A stretch of DNA of 64,000 bases from assembly GCF_047495875.1 (NCBI RefSeq), contig NC_092471.1:4299001-4363000 (forward strand). Direction: 5' to 3'. Position 1 is the stretch's first letter. The number at the start of each line of letters is the position of its first letter. Both the position numbers and the translations under genes were made by a program. Positions 52,901 to 64,000 of this stretch are shown one piece after another. Origin of the DNA: Pithys albifrons albifrons. Lineage: Eukaryota > Chordata > Aves > Passeriformes > Thamnophilidae. The notes below the pieces were generated by a model. It did no database searches and was not told the DNA's origin. It was given only the letters and a program-made list of their open reading frames with translations.

Positions 52901-53460
52901 ATGGGAGAGCTGACCACTAAGGAATTAGAGTAGGAAAAAGGTATTCTCAAATGATCTATTCTGGGTTTATGCACATCTATGTTGAAAAGATTTTTTAAAA
53001 AAATAATACACAGAGATAAATTGCAACTTTATTTCAGGATGCTGATTAATTTGGTGCTCAGTGTACATTTTTAAAAAAAGGTTAATGAATCTGTTGAACT
53101 GGTGAACTTCTCTTAATTAATAGAAGTTTCAATTTTCTCAGAGCAAGGGCCTTAGAGAAGACAGCAATGGATATCACACAAATAAGCACATATTCATCCT
53201 GTTTTTGTCAACTAAAAATACAGAGAGAATGGAGTTATTTTGCTACCTCCATTCAAGACATCCAATGAGAGAATCTGTTCACGTATATGTAAATATATGA
53301 AGATATTTCATGTCACTCTCCAGAGTGGTTTTACAGGTAGAGCTGAGCTTTCATCCCTCCGAGACTCCTTCTCTTTGTGTAGCTATTTCACAGAGGTGAA
53401 ATCCCTGTGAGGAAAAAAAAATCATCATTCTTTTAGTTAAAGTGGCCTATAGATTCTAAG
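46969..53460. other. AT-rich unique DNA, no supported gene
   Basis: Ordinary AT-rich sequence. A pyrimidine tract lies at 49504-49536 and T-rich sequence near 48238-48250. A strong acceptor ends at 48264 with only a weak GTGGTG donor 26 bases on. An 18-base exon shape lies at 48552-48569 (GTCCCCAG acceptor, GTAAAA donor). Bases 50680-50730 repeat short AAACAGTAA-type words. None of these supports a gene call. Confidence 0.5.
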
Positions 53461-53725
53461 GTGGAAAGGTTCCCACTCGGCGCAGAGGCTTTTTTTCACT
53501 TACTGATGTCTAAAACTACCTCGCCCTCGGGCCAGGAGCCAATGGGCAGCCCTGCGAAGGAGTGTGCTCGGCAAAGAGCTAAACGAGAGGTGGCAGGAGC
53601 CGAGCGCGGAGTTCCCGGCGGAGCGCGGCAGGCGCCGCTCCGGGATCGCCGCAGGGAGAGTCACAGCGGCGGCTCCTTTGCATGCAGGGGAGCAGGGACT
53701 GAAACAGGAGTTCAGTGCTGGGCAT

Positions 53726-54136
53726 GTCAAGGTGGGATAGGAGCTCTCAGTGCAGGGCATGTCAAGGTGCGATAGGAGCTCTCAGTGCGGGGCATGTCAA
53801 GGTGGGATTGGAGCTCTCAGTGCGGGGCATGTCAAGGTGGGATTGGAGCTCTCAGTGCGGGGCATGTCAAGGTGCGATTGGAGCTCTCAGTGCGGGGCAT
53901 GTCAAGGTGGGATTGGAGCTCTCAGTGCGGGGCATGTCAAGGTGGGACAGGAGCTCTCAGTGCGGGCCACGTGAAGGTGTAATGGGAGCTCAGTGCGGGG
54001 CACGTGAAGGTGTAATGGGAGCTCAGTGCGGGGCACGTGAAGGTGCAATGGGAGCTCAGTGCAGGGCATGTGAAGGTGAGAGAGGAGCTCAGTGCGGGGC
54101 ATGTGAAGGTGGGATAGAAGGTCACTGCCTGGACAC
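53726..54136 (+). repeat. GC-rich minisatellite, 35-bp units changing to 33-bp units
   Basis: GTCAAGG starts recur at 53726, 53761, 53796, 53831, 53866, 53901 and 53936, exactly 35 bases apart. The related GTGAAGG starts lie at 53971, 54004, 54037, 54070 and 54103, 33 bases apart. A unit reads roughly GTCAAGGTGGGATTGGAGCT then CTCAGTGCGGGGCAT. The 33-base class lacks one CT (GAGCTCTCAG becomes GAGCTCAG) and changes GTCAAGG to GTGAAGG. A degraded last unit ends near 54136. No unit contains a stop in the frames used, so repeat-encoded frames up to 141 codons arise on the plus strand and up to 121 on the minus strand; these are most likely artefacts. Array length is likely polymorphic. Confidence 0.95.
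53968..54039. promoter_or_regulatory. Three perfect E-boxes (CACGTG) in the 33-bp subarray
   Basis: CACGTG occurs at 53968-53973, 54001-54006 and 54034-54039, one per unit at a 33-base pitch, about three helical turns. The next two units have CATGTG at the same place and the last has CACGTA. CACGTG is the class binding site for bHLH factors such as USF, MYC/MAX and CLOCK/BMAL1. The 35-base units instead carry CATGTC, so the sites are specific to the right half of the array. Binding is inferred, not shown. Confidence 0.4.
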
Positions 54137-54240
54137 GTAAAAGTCCCCACCTGCCCCCAGCCCTGTTCCCAGAGCAGCTGTCAGTGCCTGGCCAGGGGAC
54201 TCCTGCTGATGTGGGGCTGTGCAGAGCGGCCCGAGGGACT

Positions 54241-57200
54241 GGGCAAACATGTTTAAATGCCAGGTTGCCCATTCCCCTGCCAGTTTCACATGGCACTTTC
54301 ATCCCCAGCTATCCCACTAACAGTTTTGTGGCTTTACAAATCACTAGGGAACTACTTCACTGATTTTCATCTGATTTTGACTCAGCTCCACCTTTCCATA
54401 TGTGTTTTGAGCAGTGCCTCATGTGTTTGCTTTCCAAATTCCAAACTTTGGTGTGAAATTCTAAAGCTCAGCTCAAGTCAAGTGGCTGGAGTAGAGCTTG
54501 TGATCATGAGATCCTTCAGGTCTTTTCTGTAGTTTATAATTTAAGTGAAGCAAACTTTCGAAGAGTGCAAACTGCATGTACAGTGCCAATCTAGGGAAAC
54601 TTCATTTCCTCTGTAATTATATTAAATGCCATAATAAAGGAATAAAATTTATTAAACGCATCATTCCTATTTATAAAAGTAATATTTATGCTTTCATTCT
54701 GCTAAGTAGCTCTTCAGGTTTACCAAAGATGATCTGTAAAATAGGAAACTAGAGTTTCAATATGTAGACTTTTGAGGTTAGCAGGGGTACAGGTTACATC
54801 CTCTTTCTGAAGCAGGAAATACATCAGGCTTGTACAAAAAAGTGAAGCAGGTGGGTGTGAGAGAGAGTGGGAAGGATGACAGCTCTTTTGAAGGGTCATT
54901 TGGAAGGATGTTCTACTCTACAGAGTTTCTTTTGAAACATGTTCCAAGCCACCCTGTGTTTGAGTAGTGCTGCTTTTTGAGAGCCTTATATACAGTTTCA
55001 AGATTCTCTTTTCGTTTTGGCTCTTGAATACAGGAGCTGAAAAAGCCCTCCCCTTTTTTTTTTTTTTAACTTGTCAGCCATTAGGCAAACACATGAATTC
55101 ATGTCTGTGTTCCCTTTTATGCTCACTTTTAAAGTAGATTTTTTATATACTGTCCAAAATATTGACAGACCTACACTGCAAATTAAAATTGTGTTAAGTA
55201 ATGACTTAAAGCTTCTGTATTCTACCCCTCTCACTATTGCATGTGGTGTTCAAAGCCACTTTTGAAGAGTAAAATAACTTAGGAAAAATATCAAATTAGG
55301 ACCCTTGTATAAAGAGAAGTGAATAAGACTGGCCTCTTCTTAGAGGAAAAGAAAAAACCCCTATGCTAAAACTTTGTGTGTTTGAAATTACAAGCATTGT
55401 TTTAAAGAGATAAGATTACATTATTTAACAATGTGCTAGCAACAATGTAGAGAAAATGGAATTGAATTCTTTGCTTTGCATTTATTGGCACTGTTGTGTT
55501 TCTATTTCCAGTTCCAGGAACTGTTATTGATGAAGTTACATGTCTCAGATTAATTATGAACAGGTACACGGAAGGGAGGGAAAAAACCATTATGTTTGTG
55601 TATTTATAGTAATCAAATGTCAGACAAAAATTTTAATATTCATTGCTGTAATGTACAGCCATGCATGTAACCACAATTCCTTCTGAAGCACTGCCAGCTC
55701 AGCTCCATCCACGCTGCTGTTCCATGAGCAGTATGGATAGAGCAGCTGCTGGAGGAGCAGCAGAGACATCCCCACAGCAATGAAATGCTTCCTTTGAGCG
55801 GGAAGCTGTAAAATAAAGCATCTTTAGAGTGAGAGTGCTTTGAAAAGGGGAGTGTGTGTTCATAACGTGCACAATGAACATAAGTAAAATCAATGCCAGG
55901 AAGCAGGTTAGTGCCCCAGCTCCTTTCATGCTGCTTTCAGGAGACTTAGGTGGGGGCCAACCAGTAAAAAGATGAAATGTTTTCTACTCTGTTCAAGGCC
56001 CAAGTATCTTAAGAGGTTGAAAAACAAATAGCTCCTGTGAGGGCTCAGAAGAACCTTCTGGCAAGCCCCTGTTTTTCTCCCCAACATTTATGGGAAATCA
56101 TGCATATGATGATTAATCCTTGTGTTACATTGATTGAGCTGTTTGTACAAAACCAACTCTGTTAATATACAGCTCCATCTGTAGAGAATACAGAATATTC
56201 AGGCACTACAATGGAACAATCAAGAAAAGTGACTTGCATTCTTCCTGGGAGACTGCTATGGGAGCAGTACAAAAGTAAGCAAATGAAAATGTTACCTAAA
56301 TATCAAGTGAAAATATTCCTTTAGTGCTTTTATAAGACTTTGTTCAAAAATCCATTCTCTCTAATATTCAGAAGCTTATTTGTGTTTCAAAACTCAAATT
56401 TGGTTTGCCGCACTCATTTTTAACTTGTGTAAATATTTGCTTGTATTTTCATATTCAACTGTGTTGTATTTTTTTTCCACTGTCACAGATGTAGGCAATT
56501 TTCCATCCCTTCCCCCCAGCATTTTTTGGCAGCTAATGAATGCAGTCCTTTGGATCTCATCTGATCTTTGGCAGGATATCTGGAATTGATGTCCTAGGAT
56601 GTGTGTAGCTAGCTCAGTAATGATGTTACAGGAAAACTAAACACTCCAAGCCACAGAGCTCTATTCAGAAATTTTATCTCTGATCCAGAGGCGAACTAAA
56701 ACCCGCTGTAGTCCCATGAATCACAAAATGAATATTCAGTAATGCGTAAAGGAATGAGGGTGATCCTCCATGGAAAGCGTAATACCAGCAAGTCTTGGGC
56801 TCCTTGTAAGGGGATTGTTATATATTCTCAAACAAGTTGCTTAATTGTTTCTCCATTGTCCTGAAAAAGAAGTGTAAGGATGTAATGCAAAGTGTTGTTA
56901 GTAGATGGGTTTATATCCCTGTTAGATATCGAGATCCCACTGTGAGGGACTGTAAAGTCAGTTTGCATTTCACCTGCTTAAAGCTAATTCTTGCTTCTAT
57001 GTGAGTAATGCAGCAATCCCGTGTAGGATTTATCCAGGGTGCTACCAAGTGCCAAGAACTATCTAACAGTGCCTGAGCTGATGGGAGACAGGTGGAGGAC
57101 TCTGTCACTCTCTTCATCTCTTTGGAATAATTCATTAAATGCTTCTACCTGTGTCAGTTACAGGTAAAACCTGTGGTGGAATTACGTGTCTCTATTCTTG

Positions 57201-58417
57201 TTAATCCCTTGCCTGTCAGCTCTCATCAGGCATTACATTCTGCCTGCCTGAGCAATTTCCAACATGCAAATTCTTTGGCTGGTGAAGTGCTGCTAGACTG
57301 TCTCACATAGGTGTGTATTACGGATTTGGGTGTCATATATTAATCTTATAGGAATATTTCTCTTTGTAGTTTGGACACTTTCTAGCATAGTTATGAACAG
57401 CAAATAATTGAAATCCTTTAATTTTATTTTTTTCATGGAATTAGACATTTATATATTGGTTTCTACTGAAACATCAAATAGTCAAAATTTCAGTTTCAGA
57501 GGATGAAAGTGTCTCCAGCACAACTTGGTAGGTGTATAATGCTGTAATACATTTTATAAGGTGGTGACTGTGTTGACAGTCGTACCCCTAATGCTCTACT
57601 GAAATCCAGCAACCTGCAGTCTGGGCACCAGCAGGCAAGTGTTCAATCTTTGTGTACACTGGCAAGTCAAAAAGATGGAGTATTATGTCTCCATCTACTT
57701 GCTGGAAAAGGATAGAGAGACACTGGCTATGTCCTTAAGTTTCAGCTAGGACAGATAAATCAACTCTTTAAGAAGCATCTTGTTCCAGAGCCTGTTAACA
57801 TGTTTCATTTACACAACTTTTAGGTTACTGCATTTGTTTAATTCTGCCTCAGTATGTTCTGTTGTCTCAGAAAAAAGACCAAACCCTTAGATTAATTTTA
57901 CTATGTCATATAAATAGGAAAATACTGATAAAAGTGTGTACTATGTATTATAAATTTTTTTGCAAATATAGGATGATAATTCAGCCATTCATGGATTTTT
58001 ATGCAGTTGGAGTACCTTCTCCATCTTGAGTAGTGAAATGAAGGCATTTTCTGAACTATTGCTATGACTCGTGTTGAACATCACTCTCCTTTCAAATATT
58101 CCTGTTGAACTTGAGAGAAACTCAAAAGACAAAACCCACAGATTGCTGAGGGACCTGCATTCTGCAGCAACTGGAATCTGTACTTCCAAACTGATTAGAT
58201 AAGTATGTTTCCTGTCTGGAAATAGTTCAAATACTTGCAGTCAGGGGAGGTTTTATCCAACAGCATTTGTTTCAGATGTCTGGCTGTTAATGTTTAAACA
58301 TTTTCTGCTGTATTTGGAAAACTATAGATCTTGACTAGGCACTAAAATTTCACTCCTCCATATGACTTGTATCTGCACAGCTTATGTAGGGCTTGATATG
58401 TTTTGCTCTGTTTCCAG
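54241..58417. other. AT-rich unique DNA, no supported gene
   Basis: AT-rich sequence returns immediately right of the minisatellite. It contains a T14 run at 55054-55067. Bases 56085-56185 carry ATGCATATGATGATTAATCC and further TAAT words, a weak enhancer-like look. Frames are short and overlapping. No RNA gene or repeat family is recognised. Confidence 0.5.
55054..55067 (+). repeat. Homopolymer T tract
   Basis: Run of 14 T directly after CCCC. No element body is recognised beside it. Confidence 0.7.
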
Positions 58418-58570
58418 CCCAAAATATCCTTTCTGTAATTTCCTTTAAAGCCCCAAATCTTTCAACAGCTGAAGGTTTAGAAACTAGTCATCTCAGGAAG
58501 TTTGGGATTTCATTCCTAGTGAGAACCAATATTGCACATACATATATGGCAAGAGCTTATTCCTGTCTCG
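58418..58570 (+). other. Candidate internal coding exon (153 nt)
   Basis: The acceptor TATGTTTTGCTCTGTTTCCAG ends at 58417 and the donor, TCTCG followed by GTGAGA, is good. The frame uses two leading bases, 50 codons and one trailing base, so the exon would be symmetric and could be skipped without frame change. It contains FKAPNLSTAEGLETSHLRKF and VRTNIAHTYMARAYSCL. The same frame stays open past the donor to a TAG at 58672-58674, giving 84 codons from the acceptor, unusually long for this AT-rich DNA. The start phase is compatible with the 22188-22259 candidate, but a 36-kb intron would lie between. No known domain is recognised. Confidence 0.25.
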
Positions 58571-61500
58571 GTGAGATTGATATTGAAGTGCCACAGATAC
58601 CTGGTTACATCACACAAAGCAAAGGGAACATTTCAGTGTGGCAAATCCTACTTCCCAGAGCTTCAGAGGTTTAGCAATGGTTTCAATTCAAGGAGCATGA
58701 TTTTTAGGGAGGTAAAGGTGGAGAGGAGCCAATAATCAGTGTCCTCACACTACCTGTACTCACTCATGGATTTAATAGTAGAAGTGTAATGTTGCATCAC
58801 CAAGTTTAACTTGAAGAGGGGGACAGTATAAGATGTGATATGAAATGTGGTGGATTGACTAAGCAATGAGTGGAGTACTTTTAAAAGTAATATAGAAAAA
58901 TCTTCCCCTACTCTCCCTAAAAGAGACACAAACCCATGACCTACCTCAACCCCAACAGCCAAACCCAAATTATTTATCACTGAGGAAAGATGAAATATTT
59001 CTGGGGGGAGTTATGAATTCTGGAGCTGTCAGTTTGTTCTAGTACTTCAAGTGCTGGAAGCCCAGAGGACTTGCCAAAAGTAGTTTTGTCCACAGAATTA
59101 GGCTTTTAATGTAAAATCAGATCTTTGTGGGTTTCTTTTTTTTTTTTTTGGTAGGACTGCAACTGCATAAGGAGTGTTTTGATAAGCATGAGAGAGCAGC
59201 ACTGTATGTTTTCAGTCCTGTTAATAGGCTGGAACCAGTGTCAAACAGAACATATGTATCTCTTCTTCCAGCCACCTCTTTTGGCTGCTCTTTGGGCATT
59301 GATGCCAAAGAAATTAACAACTCCTGTCAGTCCTTTCAGGCCATTCATTAACTTCATTTATTTTTGGTAAATAATTTCATGTTACTCTAGGGGTACCAAC
59401 AATTTTTTGCATGCATTTGAGATTTATACACTTATTTCTTTGGTGTTAAGCAGTCTTTTTCTGTTTCAATTGATTTCTGTGTGTGTACTTCAATTCATTT
59501 TTAGGGTTGAGTTTGGGATCCTTGTGCAGGATTCTTTACCATTCTGAAAGCTTTCAGTAACTAATATTTAATTTGGACCCTGCCTTTGCTGCTTCATGAG
59601 TAAAACCTCTTTAGTTCTGCTTTTATACTCTAGTCTTTAAATGCTGCTTTAAGTTTTATCTTTTTTCCAGTGAGACGAGAAAATAGGCAGTGGGTCTGCT
59701 TACAATGATGTTCTTTGTTGTGATGTAATTACTGAGTGAAAGCTGGTGGGGAAAAAAATCAGGACCAGGTGACCACAACAGGCTTTCTACCAGTCCTGAG
59801 TGTTGAAAAGGCTTAGGGAAGGGCTGAATGACCATCATGAGCATAAGAGATGGGGCAGCAGTGGGTAACTTGAGTCATAGGAGGTGAAGGTAGATGTGGA
59901 GTAGCCATCAGTCAAGTGGAGAAGTCTTCCCTCACAAACTCAATTTGCTGCTTGACCCTGTGTTTCTGTGAGGAACAGTAGAGTTCTTAGCTACAATATT
60001 GCAATACCTACTGAGAACTGGAATACCAACTGGATAACTTTCCTCCTGCTCATATACTCTCGTGGCTTATCCATCTAATAGCAGTAATAAATGGGGGGAA
60101 TTAAAATATAGATGTGTTTTGGAAAAATGAAAATTACAAATGAAGTAGGTTTATTGCTTTTATTCGTGCTTTTAATAAGAGCTGTTTGAAATTACAAAGC
60201 TCCATCTTTTCATGCAGTTGTGTGTCTGTCAGTATTCCAGAGGGAAGGCTGTCTCTGGGAAAAGGTATCAGAGTATGAATACTGCTGAATGATTCATTTA
60301 TAAGTTACTTTATTTAGTTAGGAATTTTTTATGTTACACTTTCCTCTCTAATACCTATTTTTTTTTCCATGCTGTAATAGGCTCATATTCTTAAAACCTC
60401 TGAGAAGGTGTGCTCTTCCTTTGATCTTGTGGGCTGGACAGCATGGCAAATGAAGCATAGCAGACTTGCTTAAGTAGCCTTAAGATTCATCTGGAAATGG
60501 GGCATGTATATCCCTGTTTATTCAGTGTTGTTGCCAAAAGACAGCCTTTTCTGGGGGCAACCATGTGGACTTAGCACAGAGAAAGAAAACTCCAGGTTAA
60601 GGCAACTGAAATTCGGGTGTTTTCCTGATGTGCTTGAGTGTGTGTGTCAGACACTAAGATGACCACTTCAGTCCTTTAGGTGGGTTGAAGAAGAGCAATC
60701 AGTAAACAGGATTGTTGACCAACTTTAATGAACAGCCTGTTGCAAGAAATAATTTCTGTGCATACACTATTTCTTCAATACTACGTAAAAATCTCACATG
60801 TGGGCTTGATGGTTTAGCCCAAGAAAATATTTGTTGTACGCTGGGTAGTGTCTTGATTATCGAGGTTTCTTGTTTTTCATGACAGAGAAGTCTTTGTTGT
60901 TTTGTTGTTTTTTGGTTGATTTTTTTAAAAAAACTCTGGTATTATTCTTAACAAAAAAGAAGTAGGAGTTCCTCACATTTGTTGCAGTGCTTCCCCTCAG
61001 TACTGACTGTGTGTTTTGAGCTATGGAATATTGATATTCTTCTCTCTACTCCCAAGATTGTATATCCTTTTTTACCCCCCTTAGGTTTGTTTTTCAGAGT
61101 GAAGAAAAATATGCTTAAACTTGTGTCTTAAATGTGATTCGACTTAGTCTTTTCTTGCTATAATTTACATGGAGCTTAGATGGCTTAACAACTTTTTTTG
61201 GGTCAGCTACATGATGCTGATGCAGCATAACACACTTTTCTGCAGCAGTTACTTTAATTAATAGGGCTTGTGAATGCTTTCTGTGAGGTCCTTGATACCA
61301 GCTTTAAAAAAGCCTCCTGATTCTTTAACCTTTATGATCAGAAGGGTATTACTGGAAGAAAACAACTGCTTAAAATAAAAGGCAGTGAAAATGGCTGTAA
61401 AAAGCCCCCTTAGAGTATGAATTTATAAGCTATGGCAGAGCTGGAAATACAGGGAGAGAAGGAATATCAGTATGCAGCTTTTCTGGGAGTCTACACTTGA

Positions 61501-64000
61501 AGACAAACAAGATGGTTCATTGAGATTGTGTTGGATTTTTCAAAGAAACAGATATATCTCTCTGTCATTGTCTGTTAGGAAAATGCAGCTGAGAAATATT
61601 ACAGATGCAATATATTCATATTTGTTTCTCTATGACATTTTGCTAAACATAAAAGCAAATGAGAAAAATAAGGTGAATCAGGGGGATGTTATGGCTGAGA
61701 GGGAAGTTTATCACTAAGCTGTCATTGACAACTGAAAGAATTCATAGACTCAAGTGTCACATGATAACACATTGCTAACAGCAACTTCCTTAAGGATATC
61801 ATTTGGAATTTAGTCTATGTGCCACCTCCAAGGTTAGTAGCTAGAGGATAATTGGGATCAAAGAAGGCAGGGTGTGAAAGAATCCATTAGAGTCTAAACT
61901 GAGTGCTTAACTTAAATATTGAAATGGATTTATCACCTGAATCCAGATCAGTGAATCTGGGTTTAGCTTTGAGTCTTTTGTAGTGTTTTGGTCATCCAGG
62001 AAATGTTGCTGGTTTTGAGGACAAGGCATCATATCTGTGCTCTTTGCCAAGGAAATGATATGTGGAGTCAGCTGAGTTTTGTCTTCAAGAACAATTGAAT
62101 TTCATGAGCTTAGAGAAATATTTCTGTACTCTTCCAAGAGAGCCTTGCTGGGAAATGTGCCCGGTGATTCCAGGTATGGGTTGAAAGGTGGTGTGTGGTC
62201 AAAGGAGGTCTGTGAAGAGCATCCTCTTTTAGAGGAGGCTTGAGAAACTTCTAGAAAGCAATAAGAGGGGATGTGGAAGAACTTGAAAAAAAGTTTGTGT
62301 TTTTATGTTGAGTTGTGATCTGGAATAAGTAGAAAAACTTATGTAGTTGCATCAGAAGCTTAAAATGATTGGGATAATTGAACTATTTAGATGATTTTGG
62401 CTTGAATTTCAGTGGTGGTGTGGGCAGGGAATTCTCTGAAGGAAAGAGGAGAAAGGGCTAATGGGAAATCTCAATCACCTTGAGCAGGATGTGGTGTCCT
62501 GTGACTTCCTGTAATCACAGCTTTCTTCAGTCTTTATTCTGAGATGATCTTCAGCTGCCTCTCCTGAAATGAAGAAGTCTAAGTTGAGGGGCTGATATCA
62601 AAAGCACAAAGTCACTCAATTAGCACACTTCCCTCTCACCTAAAACACCATAGCCTTAATGTGGGTTTTGTTGCTTCCAACAGATTTCCCCACATTTATA
62701 GGTTTTGATGCAGTGCCTCAATCTTGATTTATCATGTTGGGATAATTCCACATGAAGTGCCACGAATCACGTAATTTTCTAACACAATGGGTTTAGCACC
62801 TCTCCTGCTATGATGAGTGGCTCTGTAGAGGTACCAGAGCAGCAAGGTTTGTGCCCTATTTCAAATAAAGTCTGCCCACTTGTGTGTTCTTCAGTTGGGT
62901 GGAGGGCAGTGCAGGATGTTGTTTCCCTTTCTGGTAAATCCACACCAGTTTACATCATGGGCTCTTTGGAATTAATCCATGCCATGGAGACAACTGTCAG
63001 TGTCCTTAGTTTTTAAGCCTCTGTGCATATTCCTCCTTATGCTTTTTGTAGTTCTTTCCAAGGCTGAGAATATCTGTGGGGCTTTAGGCCTTAGAAACTC
63101 CTTTCCTGTTTTGAACAAGAGGGAAAAGTTACCTTCAGTTAACTTTGCTGATGTGAATGTTCTGGCTTTCCAGTGAAAGGAGAATTAACTATCTGTATTT
63201 TCCCTTTACCTATTTAAAAATTAGAGAAATAAGAACACTTTGACTTTCTGAAAGGCCTTTCAGTTTGAGTACCTTAAAGCATATCATGAAATATAAATTA
63301 TTTTCTCTTTCCATCCATTATAATCCATTTGTTGATGTGATGTGACTCAATAACTCCAGTACTATGGAGAATGTACATCATGATGGGGAGAAAAAAGCCC
63401 CTGAGACACAAGTGGAACATTTTAGGGATAGAGATGTGCATTTTGTGAAAAAGGAGGCACACACATAGGACCACACAGACATGCAAGTTTGAAAACAATA
63501 GTAATGTTAAAATAATTAACTTCCAGAGTCTTTGATAGTCTTTCAACAAATTAAAAGCTTTGACATTCAAATGATGTTTTTGTCCTCATAAAATGTTAGA
63601 ATAAAACCCCAGGGCTGTATTGACAGTAAACTGGGGTTGCATTGTAAGTGCTTGTTTGATTGCAGCAAACACCAGCATGTTATTGACAGAACAGTTTTTC
63701 TTCAGGTGAAGGTTCACCTTCGTCTAGAAGTTTATAGGACTTAGTTTTATATGGTAACTTTTCTCTTTTATAAATATAGTTTGATATTTTACTCAGGGTA
63801 TTTTCTAGCCTATCAATTTTATACTTTTCTTTTGGATTGCATGTTGCTAATGCATTGTAATTTCTCCAAAATGCTGTGCAGGAAGGGACCTATTGCTCAG
63901 TGGTTTTCTGTATAAAATACTACCCTTCCACTTCAGGTGCTGCATTTTGCATTTAGTTTGAAATCCCTGTGAGATACATTGAACTGCTGGAAACAATTTG
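58571..64000. other. AT-rich unique DNA, no supported gene
   Basis: AT-rich sequence to the window end. It contains a T-run at 59136-59149 and a T-rich then A-rich simple stretch near 60890-60941. Short open frames (at most 90 codons) occur on both strands without recognisable motifs. No splice-site pair stood out here, and no RNA gene or transposon copy was recognised. Confidence 0.5.
59136..59149 (+). repeat. Homopolymer T tract
   Basis: Run of 14 T inside a T-rich stretch. Simple repeat only. Confidence 0.7.

Larger units (their letters stand above)
53461..54240. promoter_or_regulatory. CpG island, candidate promoter
   Basis: The first part (about 53474-53680) is GC-rich and contains roughly twenty CpG dinucleotides by eye, including CCGAGCGCGGAGTTCCCGGC and GCGGCAGGCGCCGCTCCGGG, while the flanks of several kb hardly contain any. 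This is the signature of an unmethylated vertebrate CpG island, usually a promoter or first exon. An octamer-like TTTGCAT lies at its right side. No TATA box or coding start can be assigned with confidence; an ATG at 53461 opens a 104-codon frame that runs into the minisatellite, but nothing supports translation. A lone intergenic island would suggest a noncoding-RNA promoter or an unrecognised 5' exon. Confidence 0.65.

Noticed and set aside
53715..54140. 141-codon cysteine- and glycine-rich repeat protein frame, with similar frames in other phases and on the minus strand
   Set aside because: The 35-bp unit has no stops in the frames used, so open frames are an automatic product of the minisatellite; no splice or translation evidence.
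1..64000. Bacterial or phage features, CRISPR arrays, rRNA and tRNA genes
   Set aside because: None were seen: there is no regularly spaced direct repeat with unique spacers, no tRNA B-box-like GGTTCGA in cloverleaf context, and gene density is far too low for a prokaryote.

Overview
This window looks like vertebrate nuclear DNA, most probably from a bird. The best evidence is three truncated CR1-type LINE copies (about 17.58-18.24 kb on the minus strand, 25.15-25.44 kb on the plus strand, 32.83-32.90 kb on the minus strand). Their 3' ends carry the ATTCTATG-type terminal motif and the text typical of avian CR1, such as 'aggctgcccagggag' and 'ggtcttttccaacctt'. The sequence is otherwise AT-rich and CpG-poor. 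It has many homopolymer T/A tracts, no operon-like gene packing and no long open frames. It could be intergenic DNA or large introns; I could not name a host gene. Placement within birds (for example passerine) is a guess.

Layout. 1-17 kb: AT-rich unique sequence with a few spliced-exon-like islands, a small palindromic tandem duplication at 10.94-10.99 kb and a possible minus-strand exon pair at 13.0-13.7 kb. 17-26 kb: a CR1 copy with an intact 180-codon C-terminal frame, a second CR1 copy with decayed frame, and three plus-strand exon candidates (17169-17244, 22188-22259, 25932-25978) whose reading phases join without a stop until a TGA. 26-42 kb: mostly featureless unique DNA with simple repeats and a relic CR1 end. 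42-53 kb: two further exon candidates and a TAAT-rich stretch that resembles a conserved noncoding element. 53.46-54.24 kb: the one compositionally distinct locus, a CpG island that runs into a minisatellite of 35-bp units switching to 33-bp units, three of which hold perfect CACGTG E-boxes. 54.2-64 kb: AT-rich unique DNA with one exon candidate at 58.4 kb.

The firm calls are the repeats, the CpG island and the minisatellite. All exon calls rest only on splice-site shape, open frame and protein-like composition. Such combinations arise by chance in 64 kb, so they carry low confidence. No rRNA, tRNA, CRISPR array or complete protein-coding gene was recognised.
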